Virus record (IMG/VR): IMGVR_UViG_3300042868_004830
Coordinates: 1-20,352 of that record
From: a virus
Length of the DNA: 20,352 nucleotides
Reading direction: 5' to 3' (one strand)
Part shown: one piece after another, positions 7,530-14,274 of the stretch
Numbering within the stretch: position 1 is the first letter of the stretch
Layout: the number at the start of each line of letters is the position of its first letter
Program-made: the position numbers and the translations under genes
The notes under the pieces: generated by a model
What the model saw: only the letters and a program-made list of their open reading frames with translations
Databases searched by the model: none
What the model was told of the DNA's origin: nothing

Positions 7530-7924
7530 CGCCATCAGGCGTACGCACCGCACTAACAGCAGCGATCGACACCATCGCAGGGCTGCGCTGCTTTGAGTAC
7601 GTACCAGACAGCATCGCACCACCGGCCGCAATGATAGAACCGCTAGAAATTACCTACGGCATCGCAATGCAAAACGGCCTCGACATGTACCAGGCATACA
7701 TTCTGGTGATAGTAGGACGCATGGCAGACCGCAGTGCACAAGACAGGCTCGACGCATACGTGACTAGCAGCGGAGCATCCAGCATCAAAGCAAAAGTTGA
7801 ATCCGATCCAACGCTCGGCGGAGCCTGCAGCACACTACAAGTCACGGACGCGAACCCGCGAACTGTTACAGTTAGCGGTGTAGAAATGCTCGCATACCGG
7901 TTCGGAGTAGAAATTTATGGCTAG
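7526..7924 (+). CDS. Tail-terminator-like / neck protein
   Basis: This 132-residue protein has a helix (GVRTALTAAIDTIAGL), then a YVPDSIAPPAAMIEP strand segment, YQAYILVIVGRMADRSAQDR, and a short C-terminal beta region ending in YRFGVEIYG. That pattern is familiar from actinophage proteins encoded between the connector and the tail tube and annotated as tail terminator or head-tail connector. The role would be to cap the finished tail tube and bind the neck; which neck ring it forms cannot be decided from sequence alone. It overlaps its neighbours by four and eight bases. Confidence 0.75.
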   Translation: MTPSGVRTALTAAIDTIAGLRCFEYVPDSIAPPAAMIEPLEITYGIAMQNGLDMYQAYILVIVGRMADRSAQDRLDAYVTSSGASSIKAKVESDPTLGGACSTLQVTDANPRTVTVSGVEMLAYRFGVEIYG

Positions 7925-8075
7925 TTACAAAATCGCCGTGGACAATTCCACACTAGGCACACAAGGCACAACAATTACAGAAGAAGACATCGCAGCAGCG
8001 CCAGCAGATCTAGAACTGCTACTCGCCGCAGGCATTGTCGAACCCGCAAACAAAACAACAAAAGAAAAGGACTAG
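7917..8075 (+). CDS. Small acidic protein before tail tube
   Basis: This 52-residue frame begins MASYKIAVDNSTLG and continues TTITEEDIAAAPADLELLLA to VEPANKTTKEKD. It starts eight bases before the end of the preceding gene and stops two bases before the first tail-tube ATG, so it fills the gap in the same way as the other small genes here. The TTITEEDI..APADLELLLAAGI stretch resembles short phage proteins found just before tail tube genes. Function is unknown. Gap-free packing is the main evidence. Confidence 0.72.
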   Translation: MASYKIAVDNSTLGTQGTTITEEDIAAAPADLELLLAAGIVEPANKTTKEKD

Positions 8076-8077
8076 AA

Positions 8078-8476
8078 ATGGCTGTCTTCGTTTTCACCGA
8101 CGCATACCTCACCATCAACACCGTCGACCTTTCATCGTACGTAACAAGCATCACGCTCAATTACGAAAAAGACTCCGTCGAAGTAACCGCAATGGGCGCA
8201 ACCGGCCACGTCATGACCGGCGGCCTCCAGAACTTGTCAGTCGCGATTGAATTCAACAACGACCAAGCAACATCAAAAGTCTTAGAGACGCTTTACAGCG
8301 CAACAGGATCCGGAGCAAACACGCTAGTCATCAAGAACGCGACAACAGGAAGCCCACTGCCAGTCTTCACGATTTCTAATTCATTCCTAGCAGCCTCTAC
8401 ACCGGTGGCCGGCGCAGTAGGAGAACTAGCAAAGCAGTCGGTGACCTTCACCGGCGGATCGATTGTGAAGTCCTAA
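8078..8476 (+). CDS. Major tail (tube) protein, copy 1
   Basis: This 132-residue beta-rich protein should polymerise into the tail tube around the tape measure. It opens MAVFVFT, contains SSYVTSITLNYEKD and TGGLQNLSVAIEFNNDQA, and closes with the AASTPVAGAVGELAKQS and FTGGS strands. This is the layout of small tail tube proteins of actinophages (VTSVTL.Y..D..E.TAMG). The next gene is a paralogue with about 60% identity by eye, including the same first seven residues. It follows a TAG stop by two bases. Small size for the family fits the compact genome. Confidence 0.85.
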   Translation: MAVFVFTDAYLTINTVDLSSYVTSITLNYEKDSVEVTAMGATGHVMTGGLQNLSVAIEFNNDQATSKVLETLYSATGSGANTLVIKNATTGSPLPVFTISNSFLAASTPVAGAVGELAKQSVTFTGGSIVKS

Positions 8477-8477
8477 C

Positions 8478-8897
8478 ATGGCCGTCTTTGTTTTCACTAA
8501 CGCCTCCGTGACAATGGCACCAACAACCGGCGGAACAGCGGTCAACCTTTCTTCATACGTAACGAGCGTGACGCTCAATTACGAAAAAGACGCAATCGAA
8601 ACAACTGCGATGGGCGCAACCGGCCACCAGTTCACCGGCGGCCTTCAAAACCTCTCGTTGACGATCGAATTGAACAACGACCAAGCAGCGAGCTCCGTCC
8701 TTGAAACGCTCTGGTCTAACGTAGGAACAGGCACAACGCAAGTAATCGTCTCAAACACCACAACCGCCGGAGAACAAAAATTCACGTGCGTGAACATGTT
8801 CCTAGCGGCCTCCACACCGGTGGCCGGCGCAGTAGGCGAACTAAGCAAACAGTCCATCACGCTCACTGGTGGATCCGTAACAAAGGGAACCATCTAA
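8478..8897 (+). CDS. Major tail (tube) protein, copy 2
   Basis: This 139-residue protein is a tandem paralogue of the preceding one, starting one base after its stop. It has a six-residue insertion after the first strand (MAPTTGGTAV), otherwise the same strand order: SSYVTSVTLNYEKD, TAMGATGHQFTGGLQNLS, NNDQAASSVLETL, and AASTPVAGAVGELSKQS. Both copies keep every conserved segment, so neither looks like a pseudogene. The pair could make a mixed tube, or one could be the tube and the other an end ring or decorated form. The DNA identity near the 3' ends is much higher than elsewhere. Confidence 0.85.
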   Translation: MAVFVFTNASVTMAPTTGGTAVNLSSYVTSVTLNYEKDAIETTAMGATGHQFTGGLQNLSLTIELNNDQAASSVLETLWSNVGTGTTQVIVSNTTTAGEQKFTCVNMFLAASTPVAGAVGELSKQSITLTGGSVTKGTI

Positions 8898-8901
8898 CAC
8901 A

Positions 8902-9186
8902 ATGGCACTACACCTGACCGTCAAGCACAAAGACGGCACAGAGACAAAAACACAAGTCTCTGCAGCCACCGAAGTCGCGTTCGAGGCGCACTTCAACAAA
9001 GCCTGGTCCGAAGCATTTACAGAAGAACACCCGCGCAGCACGTACATCTACTACGCAGCGTGGCATTCAATAACAGAAGACAAAAACACAGCGCAACCAT
9101 TCGAGCAATGGATCAAAACACTCGCGTCGTTTGAGGTCGACACAGACCCCCCGCAACATTCAGACCAGGAAGCACAACCTGGTTAG
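8902..9186 (+). CDS. Tail assembly chaperone G
   Basis: This 94-residue product is the unshifted form of the tail assembly chaperone that holds the tape measure protein before tube polymerisation. Position between tail tube and tape measure is the standard one. The sequence has the HFNKAWSEAFTEEHPRSTYI and YYAAWHSI segments, and FEQWIKTLASFEVD leads into the frameshift site. An AAAGGGA site lies upstream at about 8881-8887. A fraction of ribosomes should slip at the C6 run near 9147 to make the longer G-T protein. Confidence 0.85.
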   Translation: MALHLTVKHKDGTETKTQVSAATEVAFEAHFNKAWSEAFTEEHPRSTYIYYAAWHSITEDKNTAQPFEQWIKTLASFEVDTDPPQHSDQEAQPG

Positions 9187-9344
9187 TTGCGGCACTAGCA
9201 GTCAAAACAGGCATTAGCCCGCTAGACCTGCTACGTACACCACCAGAAATCCTCGCCGCGATGGTAGAAGAAGTCTGGCCAACAACGCACATCAAAAAAG
9301 GAGACGAAGCATGGCTAGCACTGGCGTCTATGGCTACCGAGTAA
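8902..9344 (+). CDS. Tail assembly chaperone G-T (-1 frameshift fusion)
   Basis: Reading zero frame to residue 84 (DPP) and then -1 frame from 9153 gives a 147-residue protein. The added part is ATFRPGSTTWLVAALAVKTG, then ISPLDLLRTPPEILAAMVEE and a Trp-containing tail, ending at TAA 9342-9344. The shifted part has the usual T-domain pattern of actinophages (RPG..TWLV, GISP..LL, L..MV) and no start codon of its own at its left edge. It overlaps the next gene by 34 bases. Known biology: this fusion is conserved through long-tailed phages. The site itself is seen in the sequence; the frameshift is inferred. Confidence 0.85.
9147..9153 (+). other. Slippery site for -1 frameshift
   Basis: The heptamer C_CCC_CCG (zero-frame codons CCC and CCG) fits the X_XXY_YYZ rule. 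After slipping one base back both tRNAs read CCC. The zero frame then runs to TAG at 9184-9186, while the -1 frame stays open to 9344 and encodes the T domain. No strong hairpin was found right downstream by eye. Confidence 0.82.
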
Positions 9345-9757
9345 CGAGCGGCGGCAAACTACAAATCGATGGATTGCGCGAAGTACAGCGCGACCTGAAA
9401 AAACTAATTAGCGCATCACGTGAAGACATGAAAGACACGCACTTCACCGCCGGCGCAATAATTGCGACAGCAGCCAAACCACTAGCGCCAGTTCTAACCG
9501 GCAGACTTTCCAACACGATCGTGTCAAGCCCCACAAAGTACCAAGGCCGCGTCCGCATTGGGCGAGGAGCCCAAGTGCCCTACGCCGGTCCGATCCACTT
9601 CGGATGGCCAGCACGACGCATCGCGCCGCAACCATTCGTCTACGAAGCAATAGACAAAAGACGCGGTGAAGTAGTTCAAGCATACGAAAAGAAAATCAAC
9701 CAACTGATTACGCGCTACGACTTCGCACCAGGACAACGCTCGACAACTAACCGCTGA
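9311..9757 (+). CDS. HK97 gp10-like tail completion protein
   Basis: This 148-residue protein matches the HK97 gp10 family pattern: an N-terminal helix GLREVQRDLKKLISASREDM (21-40), a helix with AAKPLAPVLTGRLSNTI (54-70), then RVRIGRGAQVPYAGPIHFGW (80-99) and APQPFVYEAIDKRR (105-118). Members act at the neck or tail end. In many phages the gene lies before the tail tube gene; here it sits between the chaperones and the tape measure. It starts inside the T frame, overlapping it by 34 bases, and stops 15 bases before the tape measure ATG. Confidence 0.82.
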   Translation: MASTGVYGYRVTSGGKLQIDGLREVQRDLKKLISASREDMKDTHFTAGAIIATAAKPLAPVLTGRLSNTIVSSPTKYQGRVRIGRGAQVPYAGPIHFGWPARRIAPQPFVYEAIDKRRGEVVQAYEKKINQLITRYDFAPGQRSTTNR

Positions 9758-9772
9758 AAGTAGAATGCGCCA

Positions 9773-11776
9773 ATGGCCGCAAAATCAATCTCCATTCCAG
9801 TTACAGGAAATACAGCACCACTACGCAAAGCGCTAACAGCGGCATCCGTTGAACTGAACACCTTCGGCAGCAAAGCAACAGCAGCAGCAAAGACAGCATC
9901 CGTCGCAATGCTCGCCGTAGGCGCAGCAGGGACAGCGGTCGCATTGCGCTGGACCAAAATGGCGGAACTAGCAGCGATAGCCGATCAACGCATCGATGCC
10001 GTCGCTCAAACGATGGGATTGTTCGGTGCGCAAACAACAGCAACAACTAAACGCATCCAGGCCTACGCAGACGCCCTAGAACGCGAAACAGGCGTCACCG
10101 CAGAAACAATCAAAGCAGCACAAGCCAAACTGCTTACGTTCAGACAACTAGCCCTCACCGCAGACGTAGCAGGCGGAGCATTCGACAGGGCAACCCAGGC
10201 AGCCGTCGACATGGCCGCCGCCGGCTTTGGCAGCGCAGAACAAAACGCCGTCCAACTTGGCAAGGCCCTAGAAGACCCCATCAAAGGCGTGAACAGCCTG
10301 CGCCGCTCCGGTATTACATTCACCGACAGCGAAAAAGCAAAACTAGCGGTCCTCGTACAAACAAACAGAATCCACGACGCACAACGCGTCATCCTGACCG
10401 CCATCGAAACACAAGTCAAAGGAACAGCCGCCGCCACAGCCGTCTCCACCATGAGAATGAAAAACGGCTTCGGAGAAGTAACAGACGCGATCGGCACGAA
10501 GCTCTTACCAATAATGAACGGCGTCGCAGACGCGCTGGTGGCCATAGGCGAAAAAGCAACGCTAGAAGGCCTCGGTGCAGCATTCAGCGAACTAGGAAAC
10601 CAGGCCGACATTGCCCTTAAAAAAATGGACAAGGGCATGAACGACTTCTACCACACAACAGAAGGAACCGTTAGCGGTTGGGGCCGTTTCAGAAACGCAG
10701 CAACACGAGCCACCAACGCCGGCATCGCCACGCTCAACGGAGCCGCACGTGTAATGAACGTATTTGTTGACAAAGACGTGCAACTTCTACAACACATCGA
10801 CACGCTAAGCGCCTACACAGACGCCCAAAAAGAAACCATCGCAAACGATAAGCAGATGATTAGCAACCAGGAAGTGCTGAGGAAATACAACGAAGAACAA
10901 ATCAACATCCTGAAAAAGCAAGCAAAAGAAAAAGAAGCAGCAGACGCCGCCGCAGCAAAAGCATCCGAGAAAGCCGCCGCAGCAGCCAAAGACGCTGCAA
11001 CAAAAGAGAAAACCAAGTTCACAGCACTAACAGAAAACCTCAAAACAGCAAAAGAAGCCATTCAGGACTACGTCCAATCCATAAGCACCGCGATCGGCCG
11101 CGAAGTTTCCCTCGGTAGCGCGTTCAGTACGGCAGCAAACGAACAGACAGACGCACAAAGCAAAGTCAACGACGCGCTCCAAGAACGCCGCCAGGCATAC
11201 CAGGACCTTCAACAAGCAAACGCATCCGGCGACCAGGACGCCTACGCAGACGCCCTCGATCGCGTAGCAACGGCAGAAAAAAGCGTTACAGACGCACAAG
11301 CAGTCAAGCCCCGCAACTACACCGCCATCTTTCAGGAACAGATAGCAGCAGCGAAAACTTTCGCTGGACACATGAAAACGCTCATCGCCGGCGGCAACAT
11401 GAGCAAAGCCGCGATCGCTCAACTCCTAGAACTAGGACCGGTAGCGGGCGCACAAGTAGCAAAAGACCTAATAGCCGGCACCGGCGGTTTTACAGCAGCA
11501 TCCCTCTCAGCAGACCTAGCATCAGTCGCGGAAGCAGGAACCGCAGCAGGAATGGCGACTCCAGGCTTCACAGCAGCAATGAACGCAACCGCCGTCAACG
11601 GCGCTGGCAGCGGCAACTTCTACATCACGATCGAAAGCGGCATTGGCGACCCTACTGAGATTGCTAAAACAGTAACCAGCGTTCTCCAGACGTACGGCGC
11701 GACCACTAACGGCATCCCTGTCAAAGTAAAGACACCAAAAGCAGCGCCAGTCAAAACAGGCCGCCGGAGAAAATAA
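9773..11776 (+). CDS. Tape measure protein
   Basis: The longest protein here (667 residues) sets tail length and is ejected with the DNA. After a short N-terminus there is a hydrophobic helix (AMLAVGAAGTAVAL, 45-58). Residues about 95-230 match the TP901/PhageMin tape-measure core (AKLLTFRQLALTADVAGGAF, QLGKALEDPIKGVNSLRRSG). A Lys/Ala coiled-coil stretch follows near 370-415 and a glycine-rich C-terminus ending KTGRRRK. At the usual 0.15 nm per residue the tail would be about 100 nm. The stop overlaps the next gene as TAATG. No peptidase or transglycosylase domain is visible. Confidence 0.93.
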   Translation: MAAKSISIPVTGNTAPLRKALTAASVELNTFGSKATAAAKTASVAMLAVGAAGTAVALRWTKMAELAAIADQRIDAVAQTMGLFGAQTTATTKRIQAYADALERETGVTAETIKAAQAKLLTFRQLALTADVAGGAFDRATQAAVDMAAAGFGSAEQNAVQLGKALEDPIKGVNSLRRSGITFTDSEKAKLAVLVQTNRIHDAQRVILTAIETQVKGTAAATAVSTMRMKNGFGEVTDAIGTKLLPIMNGVADALVAIGEKATLEGLGAAFSELGNQADIALKKMDKGMNDFYHTTEGTVSGWGRFRNAATRATNAGIATLNGAARVMNVFVDKDVQLLQHIDTLSAYTDAQKETIANDKQMISNQEVLRKYNEEQINILKKQAKEKEAADAAAAKASEKAAAAAKDAATKEKTKFTALTENLKTAKEAIQDYVQSISTAIGREVSLGSAFSTAANEQTDAQSKVNDALQERRQAYQDLQQANASGDQDAYADALDRVATAEKSVTDAQAVKPRNYTAIFQEQIAAAKTFAGHMKTLIAGGNMSKAAIAQLLELGPVAGAQVAKDLIAGTGGFTAASLSADLASVAEAGTAAGMATPGFTAAMNATAVNGAGSGNFYITIESGIGDPTEIAKTVTSVLQTYGATTNGIPVKVKTPKAAPVKTGRRRK

Positions 11777-13590
11777 TGCCATACCCAACTACGACCGTTG
11801 AAATCGCATTCAATAACGGCCCCTACGACGCCAGCCCCACGTGGATTGACGTAACAAGCGACGTACGCGAAGTAACAACCAGACGCGGACGCGCAGACGA
11901 ATACCAAAACTTCGAAGCAGGAACAGCAACAGTCGTCCTCGACAACCGCGCCCGCAAGTACGACCCCATAAACACCGCAGGCACCTACTACGGCAAACTG
12001 CTACCAAAGAAACAGATCCGCATTAGCGCAACAACATCCTCCGCCTTTGTAGTTTTCCAGGGCTACATCAAAGGATGGCCAGTCTCAATGACTAACGCCG
12101 GCTACGACTCCACAGTGACGATCGAATGCTACGACGCGCTCGGACTTCTAGCGGCAGAAGAAATGCCAAACGACATCGCAGACAAATACATCCGCAGCCT
12201 AAGCCCGCGCCACTATTGGCCATTGACAGACCCAATCGATCCGGCCAACTTCGCGACAACACAACTGCAAGACTTCGGAAGCAACCCGCGACCACTAACA
12301 GCACCAGTGACAACGATCCGCACAGCCAACGCCAGCGGACTAGCAGTCGGATTACCAGACACATGCGTCTCACTTTCAGAAACTGAATTCATAGAGGGCT
12401 GGTACTTCGTAACACCGCCAGCAGCAGCAACAGCACAAACCATCGTCGAATGGTTTCAGATCGCCTCTGGAGACGCAAACTTCATCTTTCTCCAATACGG
12501 CATCGGACACGAAGTCGATGCCTACTTCGACAAAACAACATCAATCCTTTACGTAGGCACGTACAACGGAACACAAAACAAGGTTTATAGCGCAACCGTT
12601 TACCTCGATGAATTCCAGCCGCACCACATCGGCATTGTCACTACCAGCACCGGAGTACTAACCGCCTGCTACATCGACGGCATAGCAGAAACACTTACGC
12701 TGACCGCCACAAACCCCTGGACCGATCCACTAACAGAAAACTACGCAACAACACCAGGACGCCACCAACAAGCAGCAACCTGGTCATCAGCGCTAACCGC
12801 CACACAAATCCAAACGATCTACCGCCTAGGCCTAGGCAACATTACCGAAACAACAACTAACCGCTTCAACCGCATCATCGATTACACCTCATACCCGCCG
12901 CTAAAAACGACAACAGGAACAACAGTCGCAACAGTAAGCGAGATAAGCATTGGCGGCCCATCGATCACTAGCGAACTTCAACTTCTAGCCGACTCCGAAG
13001 GCGGCAACCTATACGTGAGCAAAGACGGCACCATCACAATGACCGGACGCTTCGACTTCGCAACAGGCACATCGCTAACAAGCCAGGCAACATTTGGTGG
13101 AGCCGGCATCGGCATAGGCACAGAGCTCGACTACGCAATCGACTCGGAAAACATGCGCAACGATTTAGCGATGGGTATTTCAGGAGACAGCACCGTCGAA
13201 GTACGAGACGCAACATCCGTCGCCGCATACGGCACCAGCGGCGGCAGTTGGCCCACACAACTATCAACAACCGCGGACGCGCAAGCACTAGGAAACTTGC
13301 TGGTCGGTTTCAGTAAAGACCCCGCGTTAGTAGTTTCACCTATTCAAATCAACGTGGAAGCATCCACAGCAAACTGGACACTAATTCTCGGATTAGAACT
13401 ACTAAACCGCATAACGCTAAACATTGTGCCGCGCACAGGTTCCAGCACAACCATCTCTCAACTACTGCAATCCATAGAACACAACATCACGCCAGGACAA
13501 TGGACAACAACGATCAACGGCTCCGTCCGTTTCACTAACCCATTCATCATCGGTACTAGCCTTATAGGTGGAACCGATCTAATAATTTAG
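11776..13590 (+). CDS. Minor tail protein with LamG-like domain
   Basis: This 604-residue protein should form the tail tip. The N-terminal part (WIDVTSDVREVTTRRGRADE, FEAGTATVVLDNRARKYDP, then FQGYIKGWPV) is the distal-tail type domain found in actinophage minor tail proteins. A concanavalin/LamG-like jelly roll appears inserted at about 145-355, starting RHYWPL and ending ATWSSALTATQIQTIYRLGL, and may bind host sugars. After it the sequence returns to tail-protein strands (LLADSEGGNLYVSKDGTITM) and ends with LLQSIEHNITPGQWTTTING, a typical hub C-terminus. It appears to replace the several tip proteins of larger phages. Confidence 0.87.
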   Translation: MPYPTTTVEIAFNNGPYDASPTWIDVTSDVREVTTRRGRADEYQNFEAGTATVVLDNRARKYDPINTAGTYYGKLLPKKQIRISATTSSAFVVFQGYIKGWPVSMTNAGYDSTVTIECYDALGLLAAEEMPNDIADKYIRSLSPRHYWPLTDPIDPANFATTQLQDFGSNPRPLTAPVTTIRTANASGLAVGLPDTCVSLSETEFIEGWYFVTPPAAATAQTIVEWFQIASGDANFIFLQYGIGHEVDAYFDKTTSILYVGTYNGTQNKVYSATVYLDEFQPHHIGIVTTSTGVLTACYIDGIAETLTLTATNPWTDPLTENYATTPGRHQQAATWSSALTATQIQTIYRLGLGNITETTTNRFNRIIDYTSYPPLKTTTGTTVATVSEISIGGPSITSELQLLADSEGGNLYVSKDGTITMTGRFDFATGTSLTSQATFGGAGIGIGTELDYAIDSENMRNDLAMGISGDSTVEVRDATSVAAYGTSGGSWPTQLSTTADAQALGNLLVGFSKDPALVVSPIQINVEASTANWTLILGLELLNRITLNIVPRTGSSTTISQLLQSIEHNITPGQWTTTINGSVRFTNPFIIGTSLIGGTDLII

Positions 13591-13597
13591 GACACAT

Positions 13598-14140
13598 ATG
13601 GCAACACCACCAGACTTCACAGACGCCACAGCACTAGCGGCATCATCACTCAACTCAATCGGATTATGGAAGACGGCGTCGGTCACTTTGACAGGGCAAA
13701 CAACCGCATCACTAACTAACGCATTCACATCCGATTACTCGAATTATTTGTTTGTGTATAACGTAAGAACCAACACAGGCACAACAGCCATGAGAGTACA
13801 ACTAGCCATCAATGGCACACCAAACGCAACCGCCGGTTCCTACATCGTTGGCGGTCGCTTTGTTGGCTATCCAGGAGTAGGAGCGGCAGACTTCAATGCA
13901 GCAGACCCATACTTCGGCTTTTCATTCATGGCTACATTTCCCAATAATGGACACGTAACAATCTCTAACCCCTTTGACACTACGCCCACCTCCATAACAG
14001 GAAACTATTCAAGCAATAATGCAATGGTCGTGGTAGGTGGTTACCACAATCAAAGCGTCTCCTATAACGGCCTATACATCACGAACAGCGCAACGGCTGC
14101 TCTTTTTGGCCAATTCAGCGTCTACGGAATGAAAAAATGA
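13598..14140 (+). CDS. Tail fibre-like beta protein, probable host contact
   Basis: This 180-residue protein is Thr/Ser/Asn/Gly-rich and beta-stranded. It has SVTLTGQTTASLTNAFTSDY, then SNYLFVYNVRT, and ends LFGQFSVYGMKK. The N-terminal LTNAFTSDYSNYLF and C-terminal VYG segments recur in receptor-binding or fibre proteins of environmental phages. It follows the minor tail gene by seven bases, with AGGA at a good distance before the ATG. Its base composition is more T-rich than its neighbours, in line with a horizontally exchanged host-range gene. The stop overlaps the next start (ATGA). Confidence 0.7.
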   Translation: MATPPDFTDATALAASSLNSIGLWKTASVTLTGQTTASLTNAFTSDYSNYLFVYNVRTNTGTTAMRVQLAINGTPNATAGSYIVGGRFVGYPGVGAADFNAADPYFGFSFMATFPNNGHVTISNPFDTTPTSITGNYSSNNAMVVVGGYHNQSVSYNGLYITNSATAALFGQFSVYGMKK

Positions 14141-14274
14141 ACAACGAAAACAAACCAACAATCATCATCCACGACGGTCTAACTGGCGAAACCATTATCC
14201 GAGAACTAACAGAAGAAGAACTAGCGCAACAACCGCGCGAACCTTCAATCTTTGAAACATTGTCTAACGAATGA
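14137..14274 (+). CDS. Small acidic protein after the fibre gene
   Basis: This 45-residue frame reads MNNENKPTIIIHDGLTGETI and then IRELTEEELAQQP. It overlaps both neighbours by four bases (ATGA on each side), a strong sign of a translated gene. The pattern TGE..IRELTEEELAQ is familiar from short phage proteins following tail fibre genes. Those may help fibre assembly or be virion parts, but this is unproven. Confidence 0.75.
   Translation: MNNENKPTIIIHDGLTGETIIRELTEEELAQQPREPSIFETLSNE

Noticed and set aside
10063-10638. Minus-strand frame of 191 codons opposite the tape measure gene.
   Set aside because: Long antisense frames are expected opposite T-poor, A/C-rich coding DNA; the product has no recognisable pattern.
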